From positions 1 through 64,000 of the forward strand of contig CAVPWG010000005.1 in NCBI GenBank assembly GCA_963709425.1: a stretch of DNA of 64,000 nucleotides, in the 5' to 3' direction. The stretch comes from JAICJC01 sp963709425. Lineage in GTDB: Bacteria; Actinomycetota; Thermoleophilia; Gaiellales; JAICJC01. The notes beneath the pieces are model-generated. The model had not been told where the DNA came from and did no database searches. It saw only the letters and a program-made list of their open reading frames with translations. Numbering within the stretch: position 1 is the stretch's first letter; every line of letters starts with the position of its first letter. Both the position numbers and the translations under genes were made by a program. Positions 45,006 through 55,893 of the stretch are shown piece by piece.

Positions 45006-45431
45006 ATGGACCCGCGCCCGCCGACCCCGCCCTTCACCGAGGAGACGGCCCGCCAGAAGGTGCAGGCCGCCGAAGACGCGTGGAACACGTGCGAGCCCGA
45101 GCGGGTCGCGCTGGCCTACACGCCTGACTCCGTGTGGCGTAACCGGGACGAGTTCTTCGAGGGACGTGATGCGATCGTCGACTTCCTGCGCCGAAAGTGG
45201 GCCAAGGAGCTCGACTACCGCCTGCGCAAGGAGCTGTGGTGCTTCACCGACAACCGCATCTCCGTGCGCTTCGAGTACGAGAGCCGCGACTCCGGCGGCC
45301 AGTGGTGGCGAAGCCATGGGAACGAGCACTGGGAGTTCGACGAGCTCGGGTACATGCGCCGCCGCGACGCGAGCATCAACGACTACCGGATCGACCACGC
45401 CGACCGGCGCATCCACGTCGACCGCGACTGA
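45006..45431 (+). CDS. DUF1348 (NTF2-like) family protein
   Basis: A 141-residue NTF2-fold protein of the DUF1348 family. Conserved motifs are KVQAAEDAWNTCEPERVALAYTPDSVWRNR, FFEGRDAIVDFLRRKW, LDYRLRKELW and WWRSHGNEHWEFDE. The cavity-type fold suggests binding of a small ligand; no activity is established. The ATG at 45006 is supported by the upstream TAGGAT box. Its stop is 6 bp from the end of the convergent infA gene. Confidence 0.88.
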   Translation: MDPRPPTPPFTEETARQKVQAAEDAWNTCEPERVALAYTPDSVWRNRDEFFEGRDAIVDFLRRKWAKELDYRLRKELWCFTDNRISVRFEYESRDSGGQWWRSHGNEHWEFDELGYMRRRDASINDYRIDHADRRIHVDRD

Positions 45432-45437
45432 GGCCGA

Positions 45438-45659
45438 CTACCTGTAGCGGTAGGTGATGCGGCCGCGCTTCAGATCGTACGGCGAGAGCTCCACCTTGAC
45501 CCGGTCGCCGAGCAGGATGCGGATGCGGTAGCGGCGCATCTTGCCCGCGATGTAGCCGGTCGTCTCATGGCCGTTGTCGAGCTCGATCCGGAACATGCCG
45601 TTGCGAAGCGATTCCGTCACCTCGCCGTCCAGCTCGATCTTCTCTTCCTTGGCGCTCAT
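45438..45659 (-). CDS. infA: Translation initiation factor IF-1
   Basis: A 73-residue OB-fold protein matching IF-1, which occupies the ribosomal A site during initiation. Motifs: LDGEVTESLRNGMFRIELDNGHE, AGKMRRYRIRILLGDRVKVELSPYDL and the terminal RGRITYRYR. ATG 45659 has GGAGGAG just upstream, so unlike several neighbours it has a leadered message. In many bacteria infA sits with rpmJ, rpsM and secY; here it stands apart, flanked by DUF1348 and the UvrA-like gene. The 213 bp upstream show no gene. Confidence 0.95.
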   Translation of the reverse strand: MSAKEEKIELDGEVTESLRNGMFRIELDNGHETTGYIAGKMRRYRIRILLGDRVKVELSPYDLKRGRITYRYR

Positions 45660-45872
45660 TCGCTCCTCCGTCACGCAGGCGGGGCGCAACGCACCCCGGA
45701 CGCGGCACCGGCCACGTCGCCGGGCAACGTCCCCGCACGGATGACCGCGGGGGTCTCCCTCCGACACCCGACGGGGCGCAGCGTATCAGGCGGCACACGC
45801 GCCGGGACGCAACGCCCGGCACCCGACCGGACCGATCAGGAATCGAGAAGCGCCGGTCACGGGGGCCGCGAC

Positions 45873-45878
45873 TAGCAT
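45873..45878 (+). promoter_or_regulatory. TAGCAT -10-like box before the UvrA-like gene
   Basis: TAGCAT ends 6 nt before the ATG at 45885, with no ribosome site between. This is the same leaderless layout as at 44994 and 55934. Confidence 0.45.
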
Positions 45879-45884
45879 GGTCGC

Positions 45885-48272
<2,388 letters not shown>

Positions 48273-48308
48273 CCGATCAACGAGCTCCGCTGAGCCGGCC
48301 GGGACGTC

Positions 48309-48752
48309 CTACACCTCGGCGGCGGTGTACCAGTCGGGGGGTAGCCGGGCATGGCGGGGACGCGGGACGTGAAGGGGCGGGCGAGCGACACCGCCCGCTC
48401 TCGCACGGCCCGAAGCCGCGGCTCGCCGACCTCGGCCAGCCAGCGCCGCCGCTCGGCGGGGTCGGTGGTGACCGCACCCTGCCAGGCCGTCCGCCCGACG
48501 ATGTAGCCCGACGCGCCGGCCCGGCACGCGGCCTCGACCTGCGCGGCGAACGTCTCGTGGGCGGCGCCGCCGCCGAGGAGCACCCACGGCGTGTCTGCGC
48601 AGGTGGCGTCCAGGCGCGACCGCAACGTTGGTCGCCGTCCCGCCGAGTGAGCGCGAGAACGCGGTGACGCCCTCGAGCGGCCCATCGCTCTGCGGGTAGA
48701 TGTCGACCCCGATCCGGCCCATGGTGATGACGTCGTGCGCGGGCGCGGCCAC
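48309..48752 (-). pseudogene. iolC-like: Remnant of an IolC-like kinase-DUF2090 protein, centre missing
   Basis: From GTG 48752 the first 45 residues are an N-terminal PfkB sugar kinase of the 5-dehydro-2-deoxygluconokinase type (ITMGRIGVDIYPQSDGPLEGV, SLGGTATNVAVA). At about 48,615 this jumps, out of frame, to the end of a DUF2090 aldolase-like domain (TPWVLLGGGAAHETFAAQVEAACRAGASGYIVGR). Full-length proteins have about 640 residues, so roughly 1.4 kb or more is absent. A second break lies in a six-base C run near 48,340; adding one C gives the natural end YPPDWYTAAEV. A TAGGCT box lies 8 nt upstream of the start. Either a decayed gene or an assembly collapse. Confidence 0.65.
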
Positions 48753-48792
48753 GGCCGCGGAGCCTACACCAGCACCCGGGGACGGGATTCCG

Positions 48793-51012
48793 TCACGGCG
48801 GCTCGGACGCGCACGGCAGGATCGCGCGCACCGTGGTGCCCGCACCCGTCGGGCTTGCGATCTCGAGCCGCCCGCCGATCGCCTCCACCCGGTCGGCGAG
48901 GCCGCGCAGGCCGGAGCCGGCGGAAGGGTCTGCGCCGCCCTGGCCGTCGTCTGCCACCTCGGCAGTCACGGTGCCGTCCGTCAGCGTCACCGCGACGGTG
49001 GCGCGGTCGGCGCTCGCGTACCGTGTGACGTTGGCGAGCGCCTCGGAGACGACGTAGTACGCCGCCGCCTCCACCTCCGGCGGAAGCCGCCCCTCCGGCA
49101 TCTCGATCACGTCGACCGGCACCTGGGCGCGCAGCACGAGGCTATCGACGGCGGCCCGAAGGCCGCGCTCCGTGAGGATCGCTGGGTGGATGCCACGGGC
49201 CAGCTCGCGCAGCTCCTCGAGCCCCTGCGACAGCTCGCGCTGGGCGCCGCGCAGGTGCTCGGCCGCCCTGGCGGGGTCGCTCTCGAGCAGCGATAGCGTG
49301 AGCCGCAGCGCAAGCGAGAGCGACACGAACCGCTGCTGGGCGCCGTCGTGCAGGTTCCGCTCGAGCCGCCTGCGGGCCTGGTCTCCCGCAGTGACGATGC
49401 GCTTGCGCGACTGCGCGAGCGCGGTGCCCGCGTCGGCGTTCGCGATCGCCGTTCCGGCGAGCGACGCGAACGCACCCAGCCGGCGCTCGGTATCCGGCGA
49501 GAGCGGCTCCTCGGTCACCCGCCAGGCGACGAGGGCTCCCCACATCTCGCCGGTCACGGTGATCGGCGCCGCCACGGCAGACCGGATCGGGTCGTCGTCG
49601 CCGATCGGGTTCGGCCGGCCGGGCTCGTCGGGCGCCTGGTCGGAGCGGGCCGGCCGCCCGGTGCGGAACGTGGCGGCCATTGCCGGCCCGGCCTCGACCG
49701 GCACCACCATCCCCTCCGCTGCGACCCGGTCGGCGGCGATGTCGCTCCAGTTGGACAGGATGCGCACCTGGTCGCCGGGCTCAACCCGCACGAGCGTGCA
49801 GCCATCGGAGGCGACGAGCCTCCCGGCCTGCTCGGCAACGAGACGGAAGACGGCGTCCTCCTCCAGCCCGCGGGCCACCTCGGTGGCCACCCGCTCGAGC
49901 GCGCCGTGCTCGGCGGCCAAGTCGCGCAGCTCATGCTCGATGCGGAGCTGGTCGGTCACGTCGCGGCCGATGCCGACGACGCCGTCCAGCTGTCCATGGT
50001 CGTCGTAGAGCCCGACGTTCGCCCACTCGATGTCGCGCCGCTCGCCGGAGCGCAGGAGGATGCTGCTCTTGTCGTGGCGCGCGAATTCGCCGGTCTTGAG
50101 CTGCGCCATGAAGTCGTCACCGCCGGTCTGGAAGACGTCGAGCCACCGCTTGCCGATCAGCTCGTCGCGAGTCCAGCCGCTGAGGCGGACGAGGTACTCG
50201 TTGACATATGTCAGCCGCCCGTCGAGGTCGATCTGGCCGGCGACGAGCTCGACCGTCTCGAGGACGTCGTGCATCCGGCGACGGACGGCCTCCAGCGAGC
50301 GCTGCATGCCCAGCTCGTCCGTCGTGTCGCGCCCGATGCCGAGCACTCCCTCCACACGCCCCTCCTCGTCGCGCAGCGCGACGTTGTACCAGTCGATCTG
50401 ACGGCGGTCGCCGTTCTTTACGATGATCGTGCTCTCGTCGCGCGGCGGGAACTCACCGGCCCGCACGCGGTCGAGAAACGCCTCGCGGCCGCTCTGAAAC
50501 GTCGCGAACCAGTTCCGGCCGAGGAGCTCGTCGCGCGTCCAGCCGGAGAGCCGCTCCGTGAAGGGGTTCACGTAGGTCATCCGCGCGTCGAGATCCATCG
50601 CGATCACCACCAGCTCGACTGCCTCGAAGACGTCGCGCAGGCGCTGCTCGGCGCCTTCCAGCATCCGTACCTGTGTGCGCAGCCCGGCGATCCGATGCTC
50701 ATGCTCGATCTCGGCAGACAGCACGTCGCACGCGGCCCCGATCGTCTCCGGCGACGTCTCGGCGGCGTGCTCGATCGCCGCGATGGCGGCGCCGTCGAGC
50801 TCGACGGCTGTGGTCGCGCGAGCCTCGGACGGCTCGCTCGGATCCCGGCGCGCGCCGGTCGCGTCGACCCACGAGGGCGGGTCGCTCTCGATCCGGTAGA
50901 GCACGCGCACGGTCGCGTCGCCGGTGGCCGCCGCCAGCTCGGCGGCGACCGGCTCGGCGGCCGCAGCCGACCGCAGCCGCACGACGTTTCCCGAGATCCG
51001 GGCCTGCGCCAT
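48793..51012 (-). CDS. Sensor histidine kinase with tandem PAS and GAF domains (HisKA_3 type)
   Basis: A 739-residue, apparently soluble sensor kinase from ATG 51012. After an N-terminal region of about 120 residues with a coiled coil, two closely similar PAS domains follow (each with TYVN..., RLSGWTRDEL and GVxGIGRD segments). A GAF domain is at about 380-520. The dimerisation helix has the phospho-acceptor His in RRRLERNLHDGAQQRFVSL. The HATPase_c domain carries SEALANVTRYA (N box) and DDGQGGADPSAGSGLRGLADR (G boxes). This is the NarL/DesK kinase class. No response regulator is adjacent, so its partner lies elsewhere. It follows the YcaQ-like gene by 12 bp. Confidence 0.9.
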   Translation of the reverse strand: MAQARISGNVVRLRSAAAAEPVAAELAAATGDATVRVLYRIESDPPSWVDATGARRDPSEPSEARATTAVELDGAAIAAIEHAAETSPETIGAACDVLSAEIEHEHRIAGLRTQVRMLEGAEQRLRDVFEAVELVVIAMDLDARMTYVNPFTERLSGWTRDELLGRNWFATFQSGREAFLDRVRAGEFPPRDESTIIVKNGDRRQIDWYNVALRDEEGRVEGVLGIGRDTTDELGMQRSLEAVRRRMHDVLETVELVAGQIDLDGRLTYVNEYLVRLSGWTRDELIGKRWLDVFQTGGDDFMAQLKTGEFARHDKSSILLRSGERRDIEWANVGLYDDHGQLDGVVGIGRDVTDQLRIEHELRDLAAEHGALERVATEVARGLEEDAVFRLVAEQAGRLVASDGCTLVRVEPGDQVRILSNWSDIAADRVAAEGMVVPVEAGPAMAATFRTGRPARSDQAPDEPGRPNPIGDDDPIRSAVAAPITVTGEMWGALVAWRVTEEPLSPDTERRLGAFASLAGTAIANADAGTALAQSRKRIVTAGDQARRRLERNLHDGAQQRFVSLSLALRLTLSLLESDPARAAEHLRGAQRELSQGLEELRELARGIHPAILTERGLRAAVDSLVLRAQVPVDVIEMPEGRLPPEVEAAAYYVVSEALANVTRYASADRATVAVTLTDGTVTAEVADDGQGGADPSAGSGLRGLADRVEAIGGRLEIASPTGAGTTVRAILPCASEPP

Positions 51013-51024
51013 CCCCGAATGGTG

Positions 51025-52026
51025 TCACACGCGGCGAGCCCCGAGCCAGTCCGCGAGCCGGTCGAGCGCGTCGTCGAGGCGCGTCGTGTCTCCCCAGGCG
51101 CCGAGCACCTCGAGCGTCCCGGCGGCGCGGTCGAACCGCGGCTCGACCCTCCCGACGAGCCGGTCTCCGGCGAGAATCGGGAGCACGTAGTAGCCGTACT
51201 CGCGCTTCGCGGGCGGGACGTACATCTCGAGGCGATAGCGGAAGCCGAAGAGCGCCTCGGCCCGGTCGCGGTCGGCGATCAGCTGGTCGAACGGCGAGAG
51301 CAGCGTGACCCGGTCCGGGACATGACCGTCCTCGGCGTCTGGGTGGGCGTGCCACCCGTCGCGCTCGAGGCGAACGCCGTGGGCACGGAAGCGCAGCTCG
51401 GCCAGCCGCCGGTCGGCCTCGCGCAACGGAACGCGCTCCGCGTCCGGGTACCACCGCTCGGCGAGATCCCACAGGCGCTGCCCACCGCGGCGGCCGACGA
51501 TCGCGATCTCACCCCGGTCATGGAGCGCGTGGAGCATCTCGCCGACGCGCCGGCTGCCGTACCAGCGGTGGTCGCGCGACGGCGTCCCCGACCGGTCCTC
51601 GAGCTCACGGGAGAGGAGCGGGCCCCTCGCCTCGAGCTCGGCGAGCACGTACCGCCGGAAACCGCGGTGCGAGGCCAGGAAGCTCGTGTAGCGGAGCTCC
51701 CACGCCGAGTCGCCCCGGCGGCGCCGCATCCGCGCCTGGAGCAGCGGCAGCGTCTCGATCGGCCAGATGAATGCGTTCCATTCGACGAGCTTCCGCTCGA
51801 CCCAGAGCAGCCGGCCGAGCTCGGCGGTGTCGACCGTCCCGAGCCGGCTCCAGAGGACGAGATGCTGCGGCGTCGCGACCGTCGCGATCGGGTCGAGCTG
51901 AAGGAACCCGAGCCGGCGAACCGTGTCGAGGACGCCGCTCGCGGAGCCGTCCAGAAGCTGCGCTCGAACGGCGATCCGGCGGGCCTCCTCGATTCCGACC
52001 TTCCGCGTCCCGGCGGATCGCGGCAC
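51025..52026 (-). CDS. ycaQ-like: YcaQ-like winged-helix DNA glycosylase (HTH_42)
   Basis: A 333-residue member of the YcaQ/AlkX HTH_42 family; Escherichia coli YcaQ and Streptomyces AlkZ unhook interstrand crosslinks and alkylated bases. The QxD active-site motif is present in GFLQLDPIATV near residue 45. Other family segments are RLLWVERKLVEWNAFIWP, HRWYGSRRVGEMLHALHDRGEIAIVGRRGG, LLSPFDQLIADRDRAEALFGF and YYVLPILAGDRLVGRVEPRFDR. GTG 52026 is preceded by a GAGGAGGGG purine run. It lies upstream of the histidine kinase gene on the same strand. Confidence 0.88.
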   Translation of the reverse strand: MPRSAGTRKVGIEEARRIAVRAQLLDGSASGVLDTVRRLGFLQLDPIATVATPQHLVLWSRLGTVDTAELGRLLWVERKLVEWNAFIWPIETLPLLQARMRRRRGDSAWELRYTSFLASHRGFRRYVLAELEARGPLLSRELEDRSGTPSRDHRWYGSRRVGEMLHALHDRGEIAIVGRRGGQRLWDLAERWYPDAERVPLREADRRLAELRFRAHGVRLERDGWHAHPDAEDGHVPDRVTLLSPFDQLIADRDRAEALFGFRYRLEMYVPPAKREYGYYVLPILAGDRLVGRVEPRFDRAAGTLEVLGAWGDTTRLDDALDRLADWLGARRV

Positions 52027-52145
52027 AACCCCTCCTCGGACTGCGATTGAGCTGCGCTTGCACGCCGTTCACCGACGGTGCCCCGGCTTGCCAATCTGGG
52101 TAAATCCAGGGATTCCTCCGGTATCCGGACTATTATGGCGGTCTC

Positions 52146-52595
52146 GTGGGCTCCTGGACGAACAGGGTCGTTCAAGGCATCGCGATCCTTGGCCTGGCGG
52201 CCGCACCTGCCGTGGCCCTGCTGGCGCCTGTGCCGAGCGAGCTGCTCGAATCGGCGTTCGGATCCGAATGGATGGCGCGCACGGTGCTCGGCCTCGCGAC
52301 GCTTGCCGTCGCGTCGTTGGTCAACTTCTACGTGGGTTACCTGGTGCTCGAGGGCGCGCTCCCCGGCAAGATCCAGCTGCTCGGCCAGGCGGTCGACCTC
52401 GCGTCGAGCGCCGCCGGCGACCTGCGTCAGGCATCCGAGGCCGCCGCCCGCACGGAGAAGGGTCTCACCGAGACGGCGGATCAGATGCGCTCCCAGGTGA
52501 GCGACGCGTCCGAGAAGATCCACGCGCTCGAGACGCGGATCGCCGAGCTTCAGCACCCGCGGGTCAGGCGGCGGAGGTGGCGGTGGGGGCTGTGA
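52146..52595 (+). CDS. Membrane protein with C-terminal coiled coil, unknown
   Basis: A 149-residue protein from GTG 52146, with TATTAT at 52131-52136 as a possible -10. Two membrane segments (GIAILGLAAAPAVALLAP and LGLATLAVASLVNFYVGYLVL) precede a region of about 60 residues with heptad-like spacing (AAARTEKGLTETADQMRSQV) and an Arg-rich tail. I recognise no family. The next gene overlaps it by GTGA, so the two are translated together. Confidence 0.6.
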   Translation: MGSWTNRVVQGIAILGLAAAPAVALLAPVPSELLESAFGSEWMARTVLGLATLAVASLVNFYVGYLVLEGALPGKIQLLGQAVDLASSAAGDLRQASEAAARTEKGLTETADQMRSQVSDASEKIHALETRIAELQHPRVRRRRWRWGL

Positions 52596-52870
52596 CGCCA
52601 GAGCTGGAGAACAGCCTCGAGACGCTCGGCACGGCGGTCGACTGGCTCGACGACGCCTACGAGGAGGCGCGCCAGACGCTCATCGACGGCTTGGTCGTGA
52701 GCATGGTGCTTCTGACAAGCCTGGCCCTGCTTCCGTACGTCGACGGGGGCGGGTTGATCGTGGCGTTCGCCATCATCGGCATCGTGCAGGCGCTCGACCT
52801 CGCCGGCCGCACGAGCCACGGGCTTTTGGAGCGAGTGCGCCGGACGCCGCGTCGCGCGCTTCGCGAATGA
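52592..52870 (+). CDS. Small two-helix membrane protein, unknown
   Basis: A 92-residue protein from GTG 52592, overlapping the preceding stop. An acidic N-terminus (LENSLETLGTAVDWLDDAYEEA) is followed by two hydrophobic segments (GLVVSMVLLTSLALLPYV and LIVAFAIIGIVQALDLA) and a basic tail. No family recognised. Co-translation with the coiled-coil membrane protein suggests they form a complex. The 147 bp after it contain no convincing gene. Confidence 0.6.
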   Translation: MTPELENSLETLGTAVDWLDDAYEEARQTLIDGLVVSMVLLTSLALLPYVDGGGLIVAFAIIGIVQALDLAGRTSHGLLERVRRTPRRALRE

Positions 52871-53017
52871 GCCAGGCGCGCTGCCGTCGGGCGATGCCGT
52901 GCGGCAACTGGAGCTGTCGCACCTCTACGTGACGACTCCGATCAGGCGGCGGCCGGGTCCAGTTCGCCGGCGTCACATCCAGGCCGGAGCGCCGTGAACG
53001 CGGGGCAACGGCTCGAG

Positions 53018-53470
53018 TCAGTCAGGGGCGTTCTGCCAGCCTTCCTCGCCCTCCGACCACGGTACCGCCGTGCCGCGCTTGAAGAACAGCTCGTTTGCCT
53101 CGTCCACGAACACGCCGACCTTGTCGCTGTCCGGGTATACGGCGACGGCCGGCGCCCGCGAGCTCGAGAACATCAATGTCCTGGCCGGTGACTCGCTCCG
53201 GTTCATGAGCTTGTGCGCCCCGGCAGGACCGGCCGGGAAGCGGACGAGGCTTCCGCGCTCCAGGGTGTGCTCTCCATCCGGTGCGCGCACCACGATCGTG
53301 CCATCGAGAACGAGCAGCCATTCCTCCTCGTACTCGTAGTGGTACGGGCACGAGCTCCGACCGGGCTCCAGGTCGTAGATGAACATGAGGGTCGCCGACG
53401 ACCCCACGGCACGAGCCACGTCGACCCTGCCCTCGAGGTTCTCGGCAGTGAAGATGTTGAGCGCCTCCAT
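53018..53470 (-). CDS. Single-domain cupin protein
   Basis: A 150-residue cupin starting at ATG 53470. The cupin motif 1 is CPYHYEYEEEWLLVLDGTIVV (metal-binding His and Glu), and motif 2 lies around VRFPAGPAGAHKLMN with the last His. A TAGGAT box (complement of 53480-53485) lies 9 nt upstream. Similar proteins bind a metal and small ligands or act as isomerases; the substrate is unknown. It lies downstream of tRNA-fMet and its terminator on the same strand, so it is transcribed separately. Confidence 0.82.
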   Translation of the reverse strand: MEALNIFTAENLEGRVDVARAVGSSATLMFIYDLEPGRSSCPYHYEYEEEWLLVLDGTIVVRAPDGEHTLERGSLVRFPAGPAGAHKLMNRSESPARTLMFSSSRAPAVAVYPDSDKVGVFVDEANELFFKRGTAVPWSEGEEGWQNAPD

Positions 53471-53507
53471 GCACTCGACATCCTAAGCCTTCGTGGGGGG
53501 CGGGCCC

Positions 53508-53536
53508 AGAAACAGAACGACCGCCCAGAGGGCGGC
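53508..53536 (-). terminator. Rho-independent terminator after tRNA-fMet
   Basis: Read on the minus strand, CCGCCC-TCT-GGGCGG forms a 6-bp GC stem with a 3-base loop, followed by the T-rich stretch TCGTTCTGTTTCT. It lies about 20 nt after the tRNA 3' end. Confidence 0.75.
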
Positions 53537-53553
53537 CGCGCCGGTCGAGCGAG

Positions 53554-53627
<74 letters not shown>

Positions 53628-53660
53628 TCGGAAGCCGGATCCTACCATAGACTGACCCCT

Positions 53661-53975
53661 GTGCTGCTCGTCGTCATCATCGTCTGGCTGGTCGTCGTGG
53701 GGGCCACGTCGACGGTCGTCGGCGTCCAGGGAGCGCGCACGTTCAAGCGCGCCCGCACGACGCAGAGGTCGATCGAGGAGCGGGTGCGGGCGCTCGAGGA
53801 GGGCGGTCTGGCGACCCTGCAGACCAAGACCGAGCAGCTCGCCGGGAAGACCGCCGAGATGCAGGCCGCGCTGGAGCGGCTCCAACTGTCGCTGGAGCGG
53901 CTGCGGCGGCTGTTCCAGGCCTTCTCGCGCGGCCGGTCATGGGTGCGCACGCTCATACGTGTGGTGCGGGGATGA
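53661..53975 (+). CDS. Small membrane-anchored coiled-coil protein
   Basis: A 104-residue protein from GTG 53661. One membrane segment (LLVVIIVWLVVVGATSTVV) is followed by a long charged helix with heptad-like repeats (TQRSIEERVRALEEGGLATLQ, then LAGKTAEMQAALERLQLSLERL). A TAGACT box lies about 6 nt upstream. No family recognised. Its last 39 bp overlap the convergent HxlR gene. Confidence 0.6.
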   Translation: MLLVVIIVWLVVVGATSTVVGVQGARTFKRARTTQRSIEERVRALEEGGLATLQTKTEQLAGKTAEMQAALERLQLSLERLRRLFQAFSRGRSWVRTLIRVVRG

Positions 53976-54287
53976 TCCGCCGAGCCACTCGTGCGCCCAG
54001 CGCTCGACGCCGTCGATGACGTGCTCGAGGTCACGCCCCTTCGACGAGAGCTCGTAGGCCACCTCGACCGGTGGGCCGGTGCTCACCCGCCGGATCACGA
54101 CGCCCTCCGCCTCGAGCTCCCGCAGCCGCTGCGACAGCGCCCGGTCTGAGATCTCGGGGATCGCCCGGCGAAGCTCGGTGAACCGGCGCGGGCCGGGCAG
54201 GAGGGCCCGCGCGATCGTGCCGCACCAGCGCCTCCCGATCAGCTCGACCGCCTGCTGAAACTCGAGGCAGAAGTCCTCGCCGTTCAC
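53937..54287 (-). CDS. HxlR-family regulator, YodB-like redox sensor candidate
   Basis: A 116-residue winged-helix regulator of the HxlR (DUF24) family. The core is AVELIGRRWCGTIARALLPGPRRFTELRRAIPEISDRALSQRLRELEAEGVV. A cysteine at position 7 (EDFCLEF) matches the N-terminal redox-sensing cysteine of Bacillus YodB and related quinone sensors; a second is at 22. The gene is last in the operon with the MhqO-like dioxygenase and the MhqD-like hydrolase, overlapping the latter by 4 bp. It probably represses this operon until quinones or electrophiles modify Cys7; this is inference. Confidence 0.88.
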   Translation of the reverse strand: MNGEDFCLEFQQAVELIGRRWCGTIARALLPGPRRFTELRRAIPEISDRALSQRLRELEAEGVVIRRVSTGPPVEVAYELSSKGRDLEHVIDGVERWAHEWLGGSSPHHTYERAHP

Positions 54288-54952
54288 CGGCCGTCTCCGA
54301 CGGGGGCGCGGTCGACGGCAGACCGCACCCAGCCCTGGAGCTCGTCCAGGAACCGGGGGTCGATCGTGTGCGGGATCGGCGACTCGCGGTAGAGCACGTC
54401 CGCACCCGCCTCCTCGAGGATCAGCCGCGCGCGGCGGCCGAACTCCACCGGGATCACCGGGTCGAGTGTTCCGTGGCCGATCGCCACCGGCGGAAGCGGC
54501 GGCGCCAGGTCGGCCGCGAAGCCGTCGACCACCGGGATGAACCCCGACAGGGCGACGATCCCCGCAGGCCGCGGCCGACCGCTCCCCAGCCCGAGCGAGT
54601 GCGCCATGACCGCCCCCTGGGAGAAGCCGCCGAGCACGGTGCGCTCCGGCGGGATCCCGGTCTCGGACGCCAGGTCGTCGAGCCAGCGCGACGCCCGCTC
54701 GAACGTGGGGCCGAACGTGCCCGGGTCTGGGTAGCCGACCTGGCGCACGACGTACCAGTGCGCACCTCCGGGGGGTAGGGCGAGCGGCCCGCGAGGCGTG
54801 ACCCCGTGCAGTCTGCGCTCGGGATCGAGTATGTCGAGGAGCGGATAGAGGTCGTGCTCGCTCGCCCCTCGACCGTGGAAGAGTACGAGCGCCCCGTCCG
54901 CCCGGCCTGCCGCCGGGCGGACGAGGTGCTCGAGGGTGGCCCCGGCGCTCAC
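54284..54952 (-). CDS. mhqD-like: Phospholipase/carboxylesterase (MhqD-like)
   Basis: A 222-residue alpha/beta hydrolase of the phospholipase/carboxylesterase family. ALVLFHGRGASEHDL gives the oxyanion region, GGFSQGAVMAHS the nucleophile Ser, GHGTLDPVIPVE the Asp and SPIPHTI the His, so the triad is complete. It overlaps the MhqO-like gene upstream and the hxlR gene downstream by 4 bp each. Bacillus MhqD is encoded with a ring-cleaving dioxygenase for hydroquinone and quinone resistance, and the same pairing here supports that role. Confidence 0.88.
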   Translation of the reverse strand: MSAGATLEHLVRPAAGRADGALVLFHGRGASEHDLYPLLDILDPERRLHGVTPRGPLALPPGGAHWYVVRQVGYPDPGTFGPTFERASRWLDDLASETGIPPERTVLGGFSQGAVMAHSLGLGSGRPRPAGIVALSGFIPVVDGFAADLAPPLPPVAIGHGTLDPVIPVEFGRRARLILEEAGADVLYRESPIPHTIDPRFLDELQGWVRSAVDRAPVGDGR

Positions 54953-55872
54953 GTGACCGCCCAGTCCGCCCGCGGATCGGGCAGCGGCGTCACGACCTTC
55001 TCGACCTGCTCGCGCAGGTGCTCATATGCGGGCGGCAGCGCCAATCGCTCGCCGAGGTGCTCGATGTCCTCGTCGGTCGCGAAGCCCGGGCCGATCGTCG
55101 CGATCTCGAACAGCACGCCGCTCGGCTCGCGGAAGTAGATCGACTTGAAGTAGTAGCGGTCGATGACATCGGTCGGCCGCCCGCCGCCCTCCTGGACGCG
55201 CTGCCGCCACGCCTCGTGGTCGTCGGGAGGCGACGACCACGCCACGTGGTGCACGGTGCCGGCGCCCGGCCAGCCGGTGCCGGCGATCTCGTCGTAGGCG
55301 TAGAACGAGCCGCGCCGCTCGCCGCGCACCTCGAACGCCGACTCGCCGTCGGCGGCGAAGCCGAGGACGTCGGACAGGAACGCCCGGCTCGCGTCGGCGT
55401 CGCCCGTGAAGGCCCGCACCCCGTCGAACCCCTGGATCGCCATCTCGGCCGGGATCTCGGGATGGACGGCCACAAGCGGCTCGTCCGCGGTCTCGACGTG
55501 CCGGATCTCCAGGCCGAGGCCCTCGGGGTCAGCGAAGGTCAGACGGTCGCCGTCGCGGGCCACCTCGACGCCCCGGCGCTTCAAGCGGTCATCCCAGAAC
55601 GCGACGGCGTCGGGCGAGGCGACCCGCCAGACGACGGTGTGGACCATGCCCCGTCCTGCACGCCCGCGGCGCGCGCCGGGGTACTCGAAGAACGTGATGT
55701 CGGAGCCGGCGCTCCCGGCCTCGTCTGCGTAGAACAGGTGGTAGACGGTGGGGTCGTCCTGGTTCACGGACTTCTTCACCAGGCGCAACCCGAGGACGCG
55801 CGTGTAGAAGTCGACGTTCCCGGGCGCGTCGCCGGTGATCGCCGTTACGTGATGGATGCCTTCCAGCTTCAT
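54949..55872 (-). CDS. mhqO-like: Ring-cleaving VOC dioxygenase (MhqO-like)
   Basis: A 307-residue protein with two VOC modules. GIHHVTAITGDAPGNVDFYTRVLGLRLVKKSVNQDD is characteristic of the MhqO/LinE-like group. Metal ligands are probably the first His, the His in GTVHHVAWSS and the Glu in PSGVLFEIATIGPGF. Such enzymes open hydroquinone rings with Fe(II) and oxygen. ATG 55872 has a GGAGGAG ribosome site. It heads the mhqO-mhqD-hxlR operon and is divergent from the exopolyphosphatase gene across 73 bp that contain palindromes. Confidence 0.9.
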   Translation of the reverse strand: MKLEGIHHVTAITGDAPGNVDFYTRVLGLRLVKKSVNQDDPTVYHLFYADEAGSAGSDITFFEYPGARRGRAGRGMVHTVVWRVASPDAVAFWDDRLKRRGVEVARDGDRLTFADPEGLGLEIRHVETADEPLVAVHPEIPAEMAIQGFDGVRAFTGDADASRAFLSDVLGFAADGESAFEVRGERRGSFYAYDEIAGTGWPGAGTVHHVAWSSPPDDHEAWRQRVQEGGGRPTDVIDRYYFKSIYFREPSGVLFEIATIGPGFATDEDIEHLGERLALPPAYEHLREQVEKVVTPLPDPRADWAVT

Positions 55873-55893
55873 CGTTTCCCGCTCCTCCGGATC

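Noticed and set aside
52871..53017. Short frame after the two-helix membrane protein (VRQLELSHLYVTTPIRRR)
   Set aside because: Too short, with no ribosome site or family resemblance.
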